In this document: piece by piece, positions 16,369 to 22,993 of the stretch
Layout of the letters: each line of letters starts with the position of its first letter
How positions within the stretch are numbered: the first letter of the stretch is position 1
DNA from: Candidatus Uhrbacteria bacterium
GTDB lineage: Bacteria; Patescibacteriota; Patescibacteriia; SG8-24
NCBI GenBank assembly: GCA_016205965.1
Contig: JACQSM010000090.1
Coordinates: 1 to 43,276 of the forward strand
DNA length: 43,276 bases
Reading direction: 5' to 3'
Position numbers and translations under genes: made by a program
Notes under the pieces: generated by a model
What the model was told of the DNA's origin: nothing
What the model saw: only the letters and a program-made list of their open reading frames with translations
Database searches by the model: none

Positions 16369-16803
16369 ATGGTGCCAAACTATGGAAAGTTGTTGAGGAT
16401 GTCCGCGGTGCTTATGACGTTGTCCGCTGCCTTGCTCGGCTGCGCGCAAGAAGCCGAATGCAAGCAAAGCACGAGACGCATAGACAATATCGCGCGCGTG
16501 TTCATGCACCAGCCGAAAAGCTACTCGTTTCTCATTCATTTCGTGGACAGTGACGACGGTTATCCGATCTTCAATGTCGTGCGTTTTGAAGACGGCAAGA
16601 AGTTCTCGCACTATCTGAGCATCGTGTTTGTTGCTGATGTGGCGCCGGAAAATCCCATGTGGGCGCGGGAAGAATTCGTCGGTGTCGCGGGTGAGAATTG
16701 CATCTACTCCGCGGAGATACACATCCACTCACCGGCCGACATCAGCGGTGCCGGCTGGAATCACGGCAAGTCCGGCAGCGGTCAGACCAATGTCGTCGAG
16801 TAG
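16369..16803 (+). CDS. Predicted lipoprotein of unknown function
   Basis: 144 residues with an AAGGAGG ribosome site. The N-terminus is a signal peptide with a lipobox (SAALLGC, cleavage before Cys about 25), followed by a short linker and a beta-rich domain (SYSFLIHFVDSDDGYPIFNVV, YLSIVFVADVA). Four or so cysteines in total. No homology recognised. It would be exported and tethered to the outer face of the membrane. An intrinsic terminator follows directly. Confidence 0.7.
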   Translation: MVPNYGKLLRMSAVLMTLSAALLGCAQEAECKQSTRRIDNIARVFMHQPKSYSFLIHFVDSDDGYPIFNVVRFEDGKKFSHYLSIVFVADVAPENPMWAREEFVGVAGENCIYSAEIHIHSPADISGAGWNHGKSGSGQTNVVE

Positions 16804-16824
16804 TCCCAAGCGGACTATTTTTTT
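16802..16824 (+). terminator. Terminator of the lipoprotein gene
   Basis: AGTCC-CAAGC-GGACT hairpin, one A, then seven T. It overlaps the TAG stop at 16801-16803 and runs two bases into the end of recR on the other strand. Confidence 0.75.
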
Positions 16825-17464
16825 ATTGCTTGATCTGCTCCGGGGCTGCGGTCTTCGGGGCGGCGGCCATTTCGCGTCGGCCGCGCAGGGCATCAGTGAG
16901 GGTGACTTCGTCGGCGTAGCCGAGCTCCGAGCCGATGGGCAGGCCGCGGGCCAGGCGGGTGACTTTGAGCTGCTGCGGCGACAGCAGGCGCGACAGATAG
17001 AGCATGGTCGATTCGCCTTCGATGGTCGGATCGAGCGCCAGGATGATTTCGGCCGGGCGCTGTTCCTGGGACCGGCGCAGCAGATCGCGGACCGTCAGGT
17101 CGTCGGGGGTGATGCCGTCGGCCGGCGAGAGCGTGCCGCCGAGGATGTGGTACAGGCCGCGGTATTCGCCGGTCGCCTCGACCGCCAGGAGATCTTGTTC
17201 GGTGGCCACGACGCAGATGAGGTCGCGCTCGCGCCGCGGGTCGGCGCAGACCGCGCAGGGATCGGCTTCGGTGTAGTTGCGGCAGGTCGAGCAGGTGCTT
17301 AGGCGCAGGCCCGAGTCGATGATCGCCTTGGCCAGGCGCGCGCGTTCGGCCGGGCCGCGTTTCAACAATGCGAAAGCGTAGCGTTCGGCCGTCTTGGGGC
17401 CGACGCCGGGGAGCATGCCGAGCTCGCGGATCAGGTCTTCGATCGGTTGGGGGAACTTTGGCAT
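16823..17464 (-). CDS. recR: Recombination mediator RecR
   Basis: 213 residues. Works with RecO/RecF in loading RecA at gaps. The helix-hairpin-helix LGMLPGVGPKTAERYAFAL (about 14-32), the four-cysteine zinc site CSTCRNYTEADPCAVC (about 58-73) and the Toprim strands LICVVATEQDLLAVEATGEYRG and AEIILALDPTIEGE are all present. The start at 17464 gives the normal MPKFPQPIEDLIREL opening; an in-frame ATG at 17488 reads through a repeat element and is rejected. It follows ybaB, as in many bacteria (dnaX-ybaB-recR order; here dnaB-ybaB-recR). Confidence 0.96.
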   Translation of the reverse strand: MPKFPQPIEDLIRELGMLPGVGPKTAERYAFALLKRGPAERARLAKAIIDSGLRLSTCSTCRNYTEADPCAVCADPRRERDLICVVATEQDLLAVEATGEYRGLYHILGGTLSPADGITPDDLTVRDLLRRSQEQRPAEIILALDPTIEGESTMLYLSRLLSPQQLKVTRLARGLPIGSELGYADEVTLTDALRGRREMAAAPKTAAPEQIKQ

Positions 17465-17474
17465 GAACAATGTA

Positions 17475-17517
17475 GAGGAGCCAGGCACGCTCGCCCCTTG
17501 GGCGAGGAGCCAGGCAC
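17475..17517. repeat. Direct-repeat/hairpin element between ybaB and recR
   Basis: The 14-base sequence GAGGAGCCAGGCAC occurs at 17475-17488 and 17504-17517. Between and partly within them CTCGCCC-CTT-GGGCGAG (17490-17506) forms a perfect 7-bp hairpin. The layout resembles REP-type units. Confidence 0.75.
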
Positions 17518-17520
17518 CTC

Positions 17521-17814
17521 CTATTTGAGACCCGGCAGGTCGAGGCCGCCGACGTCTTTCATGGTGTCCATCATCAGGCGCTGGGCTTTCTTGAGGGCGT
17601 CTTGGAGGGCTTCTTTGAGGCCGCTCTGGAGTTTGGCCTTGTCGGCCAGCAGGGCGTCGTCGATGACCAGATCGAGGATCGTCTGGTTGCCATCCATGGT
17701 CACCTTGACTTTGCCCCAGCCGCCCGAGCCTTCGACTTTGAGTCCCGAGAGGGCCGACTGCAGCTGCTTGGCTTTGTCGCGGAGATCTTTGAACTGTTTG
17801 AGTTTGGAAAACAT
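17521..17814 (-). CDS. ybaB: YbaB/EbfC family nucleoid-associated protein
   Basis: 97 residues, typical. An N-terminal helix with KLKQFKDLRDKAKQLQSAL, the central strands GWGKVKVTMDGNQTILDLVIDDALLAD (about 32-58), and a C-terminal helix KLQSGLKEALQDALKKAQRLM match the family. It binds DNA as a dimer and is linked to recombination by its constant association with recR, which lies next in the same direction. Confidence 0.9.
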   Translation of the reverse strand: MFSKLKQFKDLRDKAKQLQSALSGLKVEGSGGWGKVKVTMDGNQTILDLVIDDALLADKAKLQSGLKEALQDALKKAQRLMMDTMKDVGGLDLPGLK

Positions 17815-17821
17815 AAGACGT

Positions 17822-17866
17822 GGAGGGCAGGCTTTAGCCCGCCTGGGCGGCCCGAAGGCCGCCTCC
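17822..17866. repeat. Three-way-junction palindromic element, copy B
   Basis: Outer GGAGG (17822-17826) / CCTCC (17862-17866) encloses GGCAGGCT-TT-AGCCCGCC (17826-17843, one mismatch) and GGCGGCC-CGAA-GGCCGCC (17846-17863, perfect). Same plan as 4797-4856 though the stem sequences differ. It lies between dnaB and ybaB and has no T-run. Confidence 0.75.
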
Positions 17867-17874
17867 CAAGGTAA

Positions 17875-19317
17875 TTATTGTGGTAAGGCCGGCACGCCGG
17901 CGGCGACGAGCGGCGCGACCGCCGTCACGGGCATGTTCAGCGGCGCGAAGGCGGTCGCCTTGGTGTCGAGATTCCGGAAGGTGACGCGGGCGTCGTCGAA
18001 GAACAGTTTGACCATGCCCGTCGGGCCGTTGCGGTGCTTGGCGACGTGGATTTCGGCGATGTGGCGCTCGTCGAGCGGCACGTCTTCGATATTATAATTC
18101 CGGTCGGCAGCCTTGCGGTAGATGAACAATACCACGTCGGCGTCCTGTTCGATCGAGCCCGATTCCCGCAGATGGGAAAGTTTCGGGATCGCCGGCTTCA
18201 CGTCCTCGGACTTGCGCGACAGCTGCGACAGGGCCAAGACCGGCACGTTGAGTTCGCGGGCCAAGGCTTTGAGACCGCGGGAGATCTCGGAAACTTCCTG
18301 GACGCGGTTGTCCGAGTTTTTATTGCCGCTGCGCGATTCCATCAATTGCAAGTAGTCGATGATGATGAGTCCCAACCCGTGGTCCATCTGGAGGCGGCGG
18401 GCCTTGGCCCGGATGTCCATGATGGTGACCGAGGCGGTGTCGTCGATGAAGATCGGCGCTTCCGACAGGCTGCCGAGCGCATGGCCGATGCGGGCGAAAT
18501 CGCCGTGCTCGTCGTTGTCGTTCAGCTTGCCGGTGCGCATGCGCCAGAGGTCGACGCCGGCCTCAGAGCAGATCATGCGGTCGACGAGCTGCTCCTTCGA
18601 CATTTCCAGTGAGAAGATGCCGACCGGCACCTTGAATTGCACGGCGGTGTTGCGGGCGATGTCCATGGCCAAGCTGGTTTTGCCGACCGAAGGACGAGCC
18701 GCCAGAATCACCAGGTCGGAGCGCTGCAGGCCGGCCAGGAGCGAATCGAGGTCGCTGTAGCCGGTGGGGATGCCGCGGAGTTTGCCTTTTTCGCGGTGCA
18801 GTTCGTCGATGCGTTCGAAGGCCTGGTCGAGGACGTCTTTGATCGGCGTGAAGGTGGTCGAAAGATGCTTCTGCGAGACCGAGAACAATTTTTGTTCGGC
18901 CTGGTCGAGGACGGTATCGACGTCTTCTTCCTCTTCGAAGCCGAGGCGCGAGATGTCGCCGGCAGCGGCCAGCAGGCGGCGCAGAGTCGCTTTCTTCTGG
19001 ACGATGTTGGCGTAGTGGTTGATGTGGGCCGCGGTCGGCACGGCGCTGGTCAGCTGGATCAGGTAGGCGCGGCCGCCGACGGCCTCGAGCTGGCCCTTCT
19101 CTTGAAGTCGGTTGGCCAGCGACAGGAGATCGATCGGCTCGCGCTTGGAGACCAGGTCGAGGATGGCCTCGTAGATGCGGGCGTGGACGTCGCGATAGAA
19201 GTCGTCCGTGCGGACGGCATCGGCGACGCGCAAAATGGCGTCTTTTTCGATAAGCAGGGCGCCGAGGAGCGACTGCTCGGCTTCGATATTCTGGGGAGGA
19301 ATTCTTTCTGCGGGCAT
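17875..19317 (-). CDS. dnaB: Replicative DNA helicase
   Basis: 480 residues. The opening RIPPQNIEAEQSLLGALL is the classical DnaB N-terminus. The N-terminal helical domain spans about 1-150; the RecA-like motor has Walker A ARPSVGKTSLA (about 208-218), Walker B LIIIDYLQLM (about 309-318), and the RHIAEIHVAKHRNGPTG arginine-finger region near the C-terminus (about 419-435). No intein is present. The last 45 residues (LNMPVTAVAPLVAAGVPALPQ) form a non-conserved tail. Upstream lies an 86-base nested palindrome that would make up nearly the whole leader of the message. Confidence 0.97.
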   Translation of the reverse strand: MPAERIPPQNIEAEQSLLGALLIEKDAILRVADAVRTDDFYRDVHARIYEAILDLVSKREPIDLLSLANRLQEKGQLEAVGGRAYLIQLTSAVPTAAHINHYANIVQKKATLRRLLAAAGDISRLGFEEEEDVDTVLDQAEQKLFSVSQKHLSTTFTPIKDVLDQAFERIDELHREKGKLRGIPTGYSDLDSLLAGLQRSDLVILAARPSVGKTSLAMDIARNTAVQFKVPVGIFSLEMSKEQLVDRMICSEAGVDLWRMRTGKLNDNDEHGDFARIGHALGSLSEAPIFIDDTASVTIMDIRAKARRLQMDHGLGLIIIDYLQLMESRSGNKNSDNRVQEVSEISRGLKALARELNVPVLALSQLSRKSEDVKPAIPKLSHLRESGSIEQDADVVLFIYRKAADRNYNIEDVPLDERHIAEIHVAKHRNGPTGMVKLFFDDARVTFRNLDTKATAFAPLNMPVTAVAPLVAAGVPALPQ

Positions 19318-19327
19318 AAATTGAGAA

Positions 19328-19413
19328 CCGCGGGTGACGGGGTTTGGGGTCCCCCGGCGCGCAGGCCATTAGGCCGAGCACCGAGGGGTGCAAAACCCCG
19401 GCAGGACCCGCGG
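19328..19413. repeat. 86-base nested inverted repeat in the dnaB leader
   Basis: Outer stem CCGCGGGT (19328-19335) / ACCCGCGG (19406-19413), inner stem CGGGGTTT (19338-19345) / AAACCCCG (19393-19400), both perfect. Inside, GGCC-ATTA-GGCC (19364-19375) and CACC-GAGG-GGTG (19379-19390) can form two more hairpins, giving a branched fold. It ends 10 bases before the dnaB start codon. Confidence 0.85.
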
Positions 19414-19424
19414 CAGTCATGGAT

Positions 19425-19452
19425 ACTTTATCCCCCTGCCGATGGAAATAAA
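19425..19452 (-). promoter_or_regulatory. Candidate dnaB promoter
   Basis: On the minus strand TAAAGT (19425-19430) preceded 16 bases upstream by TTTATT (19447-19452). A start near 19418 would put the nested inverted repeat at the 5' end of the message. The -35 box coincides with the T-run of the upstream terminator. Confidence 0.4.
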
Positions 19453-19472
19453 AGCCCGCAGGTGAAGCGGGC
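19446..19472 (-). terminator. Terminator of the alpha/beta hydrolase gene
   Basis: On the minus strand GCCCGC and GCGGGC pair around a 7-base loop and are followed by TTTTATTT. Confidence 0.75.
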
Positions 19473-19476
19473 GGGG

Positions 19477-20103
19477 TCAGAAGTATTCTTCCATGACGGG
19501 GAAGATCGGCGTGTTGTAAAAAAAGTCGAGATGGCGGAAATGGAGCCGTTCGATTTTGGCTCCATCGAGTTCGCCGGTTTCCGGCGGGCAGACCGCATCC
19601 TCTTCGCCGACGATGGAAACGTAGCGCGTCGGGGCGTCTTCGGTACCGAGCGGCAGCGGATCGGCGTGCAATTCGCGCAAGAAGCGGCTGCCCGGTGAAA
19701 CCTGCAAGCCCAGCGGTGTCCACAGCAGCGATGGGATGGCCAAGTAGGCGACCTTGGCGCCATGGAAAGGCGCGCCGACGGCGATGAAAGAGGCGACGTA
19801 TTTTTGCATGCCCAGCCGTTTCATGGCGTAGAGGCCGGCCAGACCGCCGAGACTGAAGCCGACGAAGTTGATGCGGCTGCCGCGAGCCACGGACAGTTTT
19901 TTCGCCTCGGCCGCGATGTGTTCGGCATAGACGACGACGTCGCGCATGTCGCGGTAGCGATAGGGGACGTAGACGGAGTCGTAGCCGCGTTCATCCAGAT
20001 ATCTTTTCGGCGCCGTCATGGTGTGAGGAACGGGCATGAATCCGGCGGCCATGAGAACGGGGAGGGTGCGCAGCTGGGCGATGAGGACGATGTCTGGGCA
20101 CAC
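19477..20103 (-). CDS. Alpha/beta-hydrolase (lipase/acyltransferase-like)
   Basis: 208 residues. The nucleophile elbow GFSLGG puts Ser at about 103; the acid is likely Asp in GEEDAVCPPET (about 172) and the histidine in HFRHLDFF (about 191-195). The early VPYRYRDMRDVVVYAEHIAAEAKKL and the elbow are like lipase/PGAP1-type proteins. No signal peptide. A GTG start is used at 20103: AGGAGG lies six bases before it (AAAAGGAGGCACCC-GTG). Substrate unknown. It is divergent from purN and its promoter overlaps that of purN. Confidence 0.8.
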   Translation of the reverse strand: MCPDIVLIAQLRTLPVLMAAGFMPVPHTMTAPKRYLDERGYDSVYVPYRYRDMRDVVVYAEHIAAEAKKLSVARGSRINFVGFSLGGLAGLYAMKRLGMQKYVASFIAVGAPFHGAKVAYLAIPSLLWTPLGLQVSPGSRFLRELHADPLPLGTEDAPTRYVSIVGEEDAVCPPETGELDGAKIERLHFRHLDFFYNTPIFPVMEEYF

Positions 20104-20113
20104 GGGTGCCTCC

Positions 20114-20161
20114 TTTTCAAGGTTCTGGTTCGATGGTAGGCTGGCTTCGCCTTGCGGTCAA
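20114..20161. promoter_or_regulatory. Crossed divergent promoters, hydrolase gene and purN
   Basis: Minus strand: TTGACC (20156-20161), 17 bases, TACCAT (20133-20138). Plus strand: TTTTCA (20114-20119), 17 bases, TAGGCT (20137-20142). The two -10 boxes overlap by two bases, so polymerase can hold only one direction at a time. The minus-strand promoter is strong, the plus-strand one moderate. Confidence 0.5.
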
Positions 20162-20188
20162 GATTGCTTTGCAAGGAAGGAGCGTGTC

Positions 20189-20848
20189 ATGAGTTCTTCC
20201 GAAGAACATCAACCCTCGTTGATCGTTTTTGCTTCCGGTTCCAAAGATGGCGGCGGGTCCGGCTTCGGCCAGCTGGTCGCGGCCCGGAACCGCGGCAGTC
20301 TGCGGGCGCGGATCGTCGCGGTCGTTTCGAACCATGCCGATGGCGGGGTGCGGTCCCGAGCCGAAGCGCTTGGCATCCCTTTCATTCATTTTGACGGGCC
20401 GTGGGAGGCGCAGGCATATCGTGACCTGGTCGCGAAAATAGGCGCCGAATGGGTCGCCCTCTCTGGTTGGCTCAAACCGGTACGCGGCCTCGATCCGGCG
20501 CGGACCTTCAACATTCATCCGGGGCCGCTGCCGCGTTTCGGCGGCAAAGGAATGTACGGCCATCATGTGCACGAGGCCGTGCTGGCCGCCTATCGGCGCG
20601 GCGAAATCCCGCACTCCGAAGTCTGCATGCACTTCGTGACCGACGAGTACGATCAAGGGCCGGTCTTCTTCCGCCATCCGGTTGGCATCATGTCCGACGA
20701 TACGGTCGAAACGCTGGCCAAGCGCGTCAATGCGACCGAGCATGCCTGGCAGGCACACATCACCAACATGGTGATCCATGGCCGCATCCGTTGGGATGGC
20801 CGCGATCCCGCCAGTCTCGCCGTTCCCGACGGTTACGCCTTCCTTTAA
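20189..20848 (+). CDS. purN: Phosphoribosylglycinamide formyltransferase
   Basis: 219 residues. Transfers a formyl group from 10-formyl-tetrahydrofolate to GAR, step three of purine synthesis. The nucleotide-side loop FASGSKDGGGSGFGQLV (about 13-29), the catalytic FNIHPGPLP with Asn and His (about 108-116) and the aspartate in DEYDQGPVFF (about 152-161) are present; length is like E. coli (212). The start at 20189 has GGAAGGAG nearby upstream; the longer in-frame ORF is rejected. FolD and GlyA at 37616-39766 feed its cofactor. Confidence 0.93.
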   Translation: MSSSEEHQPSLIVFASGSKDGGGSGFGQLVAARNRGSLRARIVAVVSNHADGGVRSRAEALGIPFIHFDGPWEAQAYRDLVAKIGAEWVALSGWLKPVRGLDPARTFNIHPGPLPRFGGKGMYGHHVHEAVLAAYRRGEIPHSEVCMHFVTDEYDQGPVFFRHPVGIMSDDTVETLAKRVNATEHAWQAHITNMVIHGRIRWDGRDPASLAVPDGYAFL

Positions 20849-20860
20849 TGGAAGGTTTTT
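20838..20860 (+). terminator. Terminator of purN
   Basis: CCTTCC-TTTAAT-GGAAGG and TTTTT; the loop contains the TAA stop codon of purN. Confidence 0.75.
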
Positions 20861-20910
20861 GTTATCCTCCTCCCGCCCTAGGGGAAGCCATTTACCACAA
20901 GGAGGCAGTC

Positions 20911-21555
20911 ATGAGACTCTGCGCGGGCATGTATGCTTTCTTGGATGAAGCCGGCGACACCGGCCTAAAAGTGAAAAAGGGTTCGAGCCGGTTTTTTACC
21001 ATTTCGCTCGTCATTTTTACCGATGGCGCCGAAATGCAGGCATGCGATCAGCGCATTTCCGCATTACGGAAGGAACTCGGCAAACATCAGAATTTCGAGT
21101 TTCATTTTCACGACAACAACCCGAAAGTGCGCGAAGCGTTTCTCTCGGCCGTATCCCCCTTCGGCTTCATGTATTACGCATTTGTCCTCAACAAAGACCC
21201 CGACAAGCTCTGGGGAGACGTATTTAAGGACAGGGAGTCGTTCTATAAGACGGTTTGCAAATTCATTTTTGAGAATGCCAGGCAGCATCTGCGTGATGCT
21301 TATGTCATTATCGATAAAAGCGGATCTCGCGACTTCCAGGCAGCTTTGGCCAAGTATGTGAAGGGGATGCTCAATACTGATTCCGAAAAGATAATCCGGA
21401 AATTTCGTGCCGAACGCTCAAGCCAGAACAACCTCATTCAGCTGGCTGACTATATCGCCAGTATTTATCACCGAAAGGCTCTGAATAAAAAAGATGCCGA
21501 GCATTATCGGCGATCCCTTGCTCTCAAAGAGATCCAGTTCAGAAAATGGCCTTAA
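20911..21555 (+). CDS. DUF3800 family protein (RNase H-like fold)
   Basis: 214 residues. The opening YAFLDEAGDTG (about 8-18) is the DUF3800 hallmark with its acidic residues; the second part VIIDKSGSRDFQAAL (about 130-144) and the end NNLIQLADYIASIYHR (about 172-187) match the family's later conserved aspartates. DUF3800 proteins are presumed metal-dependent nucleases with an RNase H-like core and are scattered among mobile and defence loci. The start at 20911 has AAGGAGG seven bases upstream. The gene is visibly richer in A and T than its neighbours (runs such as TTTTTTACC), consistent with recent gain. It stands alone between purN and purM with no partner gene. Confidence 0.85.
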   Translation: MRLCAGMYAFLDEAGDTGLKVKKGSSRFFTISLVIFTDGAEMQACDQRISALRKELGKHQNFEFHFHDNNPKVREAFLSAVSPFGFMYYAFVLNKDPDKLWGDVFKDRESFYKTVCKFIFENARQHLRDAYVIIDKSGSRDFQAALAKYVKGMLNTDSEKIIRKFRAERSSQNNLIQLADYIASIYHRKALNKKDAEHYRRSLALKEIQFRKWP

Positions 21556-21703
21556 AACAGAATGCCAGGCCCCTATCCCTTGCGGGAACGCACGCCACGG
21601 AGGGCGACTGTTCGGGGTCTGGCCAATTCCGTCTCCAGGATACCAAGAATAGTGCAGGGAGTCAACAGGCGCCACGGCCTTCATGTTGTCATAGAAAACA
21701 ACC

Positions 21704-21731
21704 AAAAAAATCCGCCGACAGAGTCAGCGGA
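21704..21731 (-). terminator. Terminator of purM
   Basis: On the minus strand TCCGCTGAC-TCT-GTCGGCGGA (one G-T pair) is followed by seven T. The purM stop codon (21724-21726) lies inside the stem. The 168 bases between the DUF3800 gene and purM hold nothing else I can name. Confidence 0.85.
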
Positions 21732-22839
21732 TGTCGAGGGAGTCGCCTTGGTAGGTGACGTTGAGCGGCAGGATGGTCAGACTTTTGCCGCCTGGAGAAC
21801 TGACGCAGCGGCCGGCGAGCATGGCCGTCATGCCTTGGAGGGCGGCGACGTTGCGGATGATGCCGACGTCGCTCGGCGGCACGAACAGGACGAAGCCGGC
21901 GCCCATGTTGTAGGTGGAGTAGGCCTCGGCGTCGGTGAGGCGCTGGACCCGCTGCATGAACTGCAGCACCGGCGGCACCGGAGGCAGCTTCTCGATGACG
22001 TACGAGAAGTCGAGCTGGGCCCGCATCAGCTTGCGCCAGCCGTGGCCGGTGACCGGGACGGCGTAATGGATGCGCACGGCCGCTTCCTGCAGGTTTTCGA
22101 TCAGCGGGCCGTAGAGCGGCGTGGCATCCAGGAGCGCGGCGCCGAATTCGCGTCCGTCGTCGATCTTGGCGCGGTAGCCGTCGGGCAGCGCGTCCGCCAG
22201 CTTGCGGGCGGCAGTCAGGCCGTTGACATGGATGCCGGTGCTCGGCAGGACGACGATGGCGTCGCCGTCCTCGATCGCCGGCTTGATCAGACGGCGCGGA
22301 TTGCGGATCAATCCCTCTGCTGACCCCGAGAGCATGAACGTAGGCGATTCGACGTTGTCAACGAGAACCGACGTTTCACCGCCGTCCCATCGACACCCGG
22401 CCGTCTGACAAGCCTCGAACCAGCCCTCGATAAGCGCGTTCAGTCGCGGCTCGTCATCGAAGAACGCCGAGGAGCCGACGGCAAGATGCATCATCGTTCC
22501 GGAAGGTTGGGCGCCGACAGCCACCAAGTCGTTGAAAATGGCGGCGGCCGTGTCCTGGGCGATCTCTTTGTAGCGACTCCAACCGGTCAGCTTGTAGAAG
22601 TCGCCTGTTGCCACCGGCTTGGTGCCGACGCCCTCGTTGACCGTGGCCAGATAGGTGCCGTCGGGCAGGCGTTTGACCGCGGCCGTCTCGCCGCGGCTCC
22701 ACTCCATCGGCTCAAGGCCGCGCCGGCGCGCGTTGTCGTCGGTCAGCCGGCCCTTTGCCTGGCAGTTGCGTTTGAAAGCGTCGATCCCTTTGTAGTTCAC
22801 GCCTGCCTTGGCGTAGGCGGATTCGGCATCGGTTGTCAT
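21724..22839 (-). CDS. purM: Phosphoribosylformylglycinamidine cyclo-ligase
   Basis: 371 residues. Closes the imidazole ring to give AIR, using ATP. Motifs: AGVNYKGIDAFK at the N-terminus, the ATP/metal region NEGVGTKPVATGDF (about 68-81), FNDLVAVGAQP (about 102-112), CQTAGCRWDGGETSVL (about 144-159) and the late TGHGWRKLMRA and MGAGFVLFV. The last two match well; the middle is unusual, since the customary DGVGTK and VNDxxxxGAEP stretches are altered to NEGVGTK and FNDLVAVGAQPSG. A GAGGTGG ribosome site lies before the ATG. Divergent from purF with a shared -35 box. Confidence 0.9.
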   Translation of the reverse strand: MTTDAESAYAKAGVNYKGIDAFKRNCQAKGRLTDDNARRRGLEPMEWSRGETAAVKRLPDGTYLATVNEGVGTKPVATGDFYKLTGWSRYKEIAQDTAAAIFNDLVAVGAQPSGTMMHLAVGSSAFFDDEPRLNALIEGWFEACQTAGCRWDGGETSVLVDNVESPTFMLSGSAEGLIRNPRRLIKPAIEDGDAIVVLPSTGIHVNGLTAARKLADALPDGYRAKIDDGREFGAALLDATPLYGPLIENLQEAAVRIHYAVPVTGHGWRKLMRAQLDFSYVIEKLPPVPPVLQFMQRVQRLTDAEAYSTYNMGAGFVLFVPPSDVGIIRNVAALQGMTAMLAGRCVSSPGGKSLTILPLNVTYQGDSLDIR

Positions 22840-22899
22840 GGTCCACCTCTTTACCCTGCCCGGAGGGCTTTATGCCCGACTGGTACAGGGCGCGGGTCG

Positions 22900-22950
22900 A
22901 GACTACCGGCGGCCGGGGCGATTGTCAATGCGCGGATGCCCTGTTATCAT
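22900..22950. promoter_or_regulatory. Divergent purM/purF promoters sharing one -35 heptamer
   Basis: Plus strand: TTGTCA (22922-22927), 17 bases, TATCAT (22945-22950) for purF. Minus strand: TTGACA (22923-22928), 17 bases, TAGTCT (22900-22905) for purM. Both -35 boxes are read from the same seven bases TTGTCAA, so the two promoters exclude each other. Confidence 0.75.
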
Positions 22951-22993
22951 GCCGCCGACCCCGACGGGTCGTTCCTTCACATGGAGGTGGACA

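Noticed and set aside
19318..19420. Small leaderless ORF starting at 19420 (minus strand) through the nested repeat
   Set aside because: The frame runs on into an alternate frame of dnaB without a stop of its own nearby, and its content is explained by the palindrome.
20911..21555. A defence island around the DUF3800 gene
   Set aside because: No partner gene (restriction, toxin, Cas, Abi or integrase) flanks it; neighbours are purN and purM.
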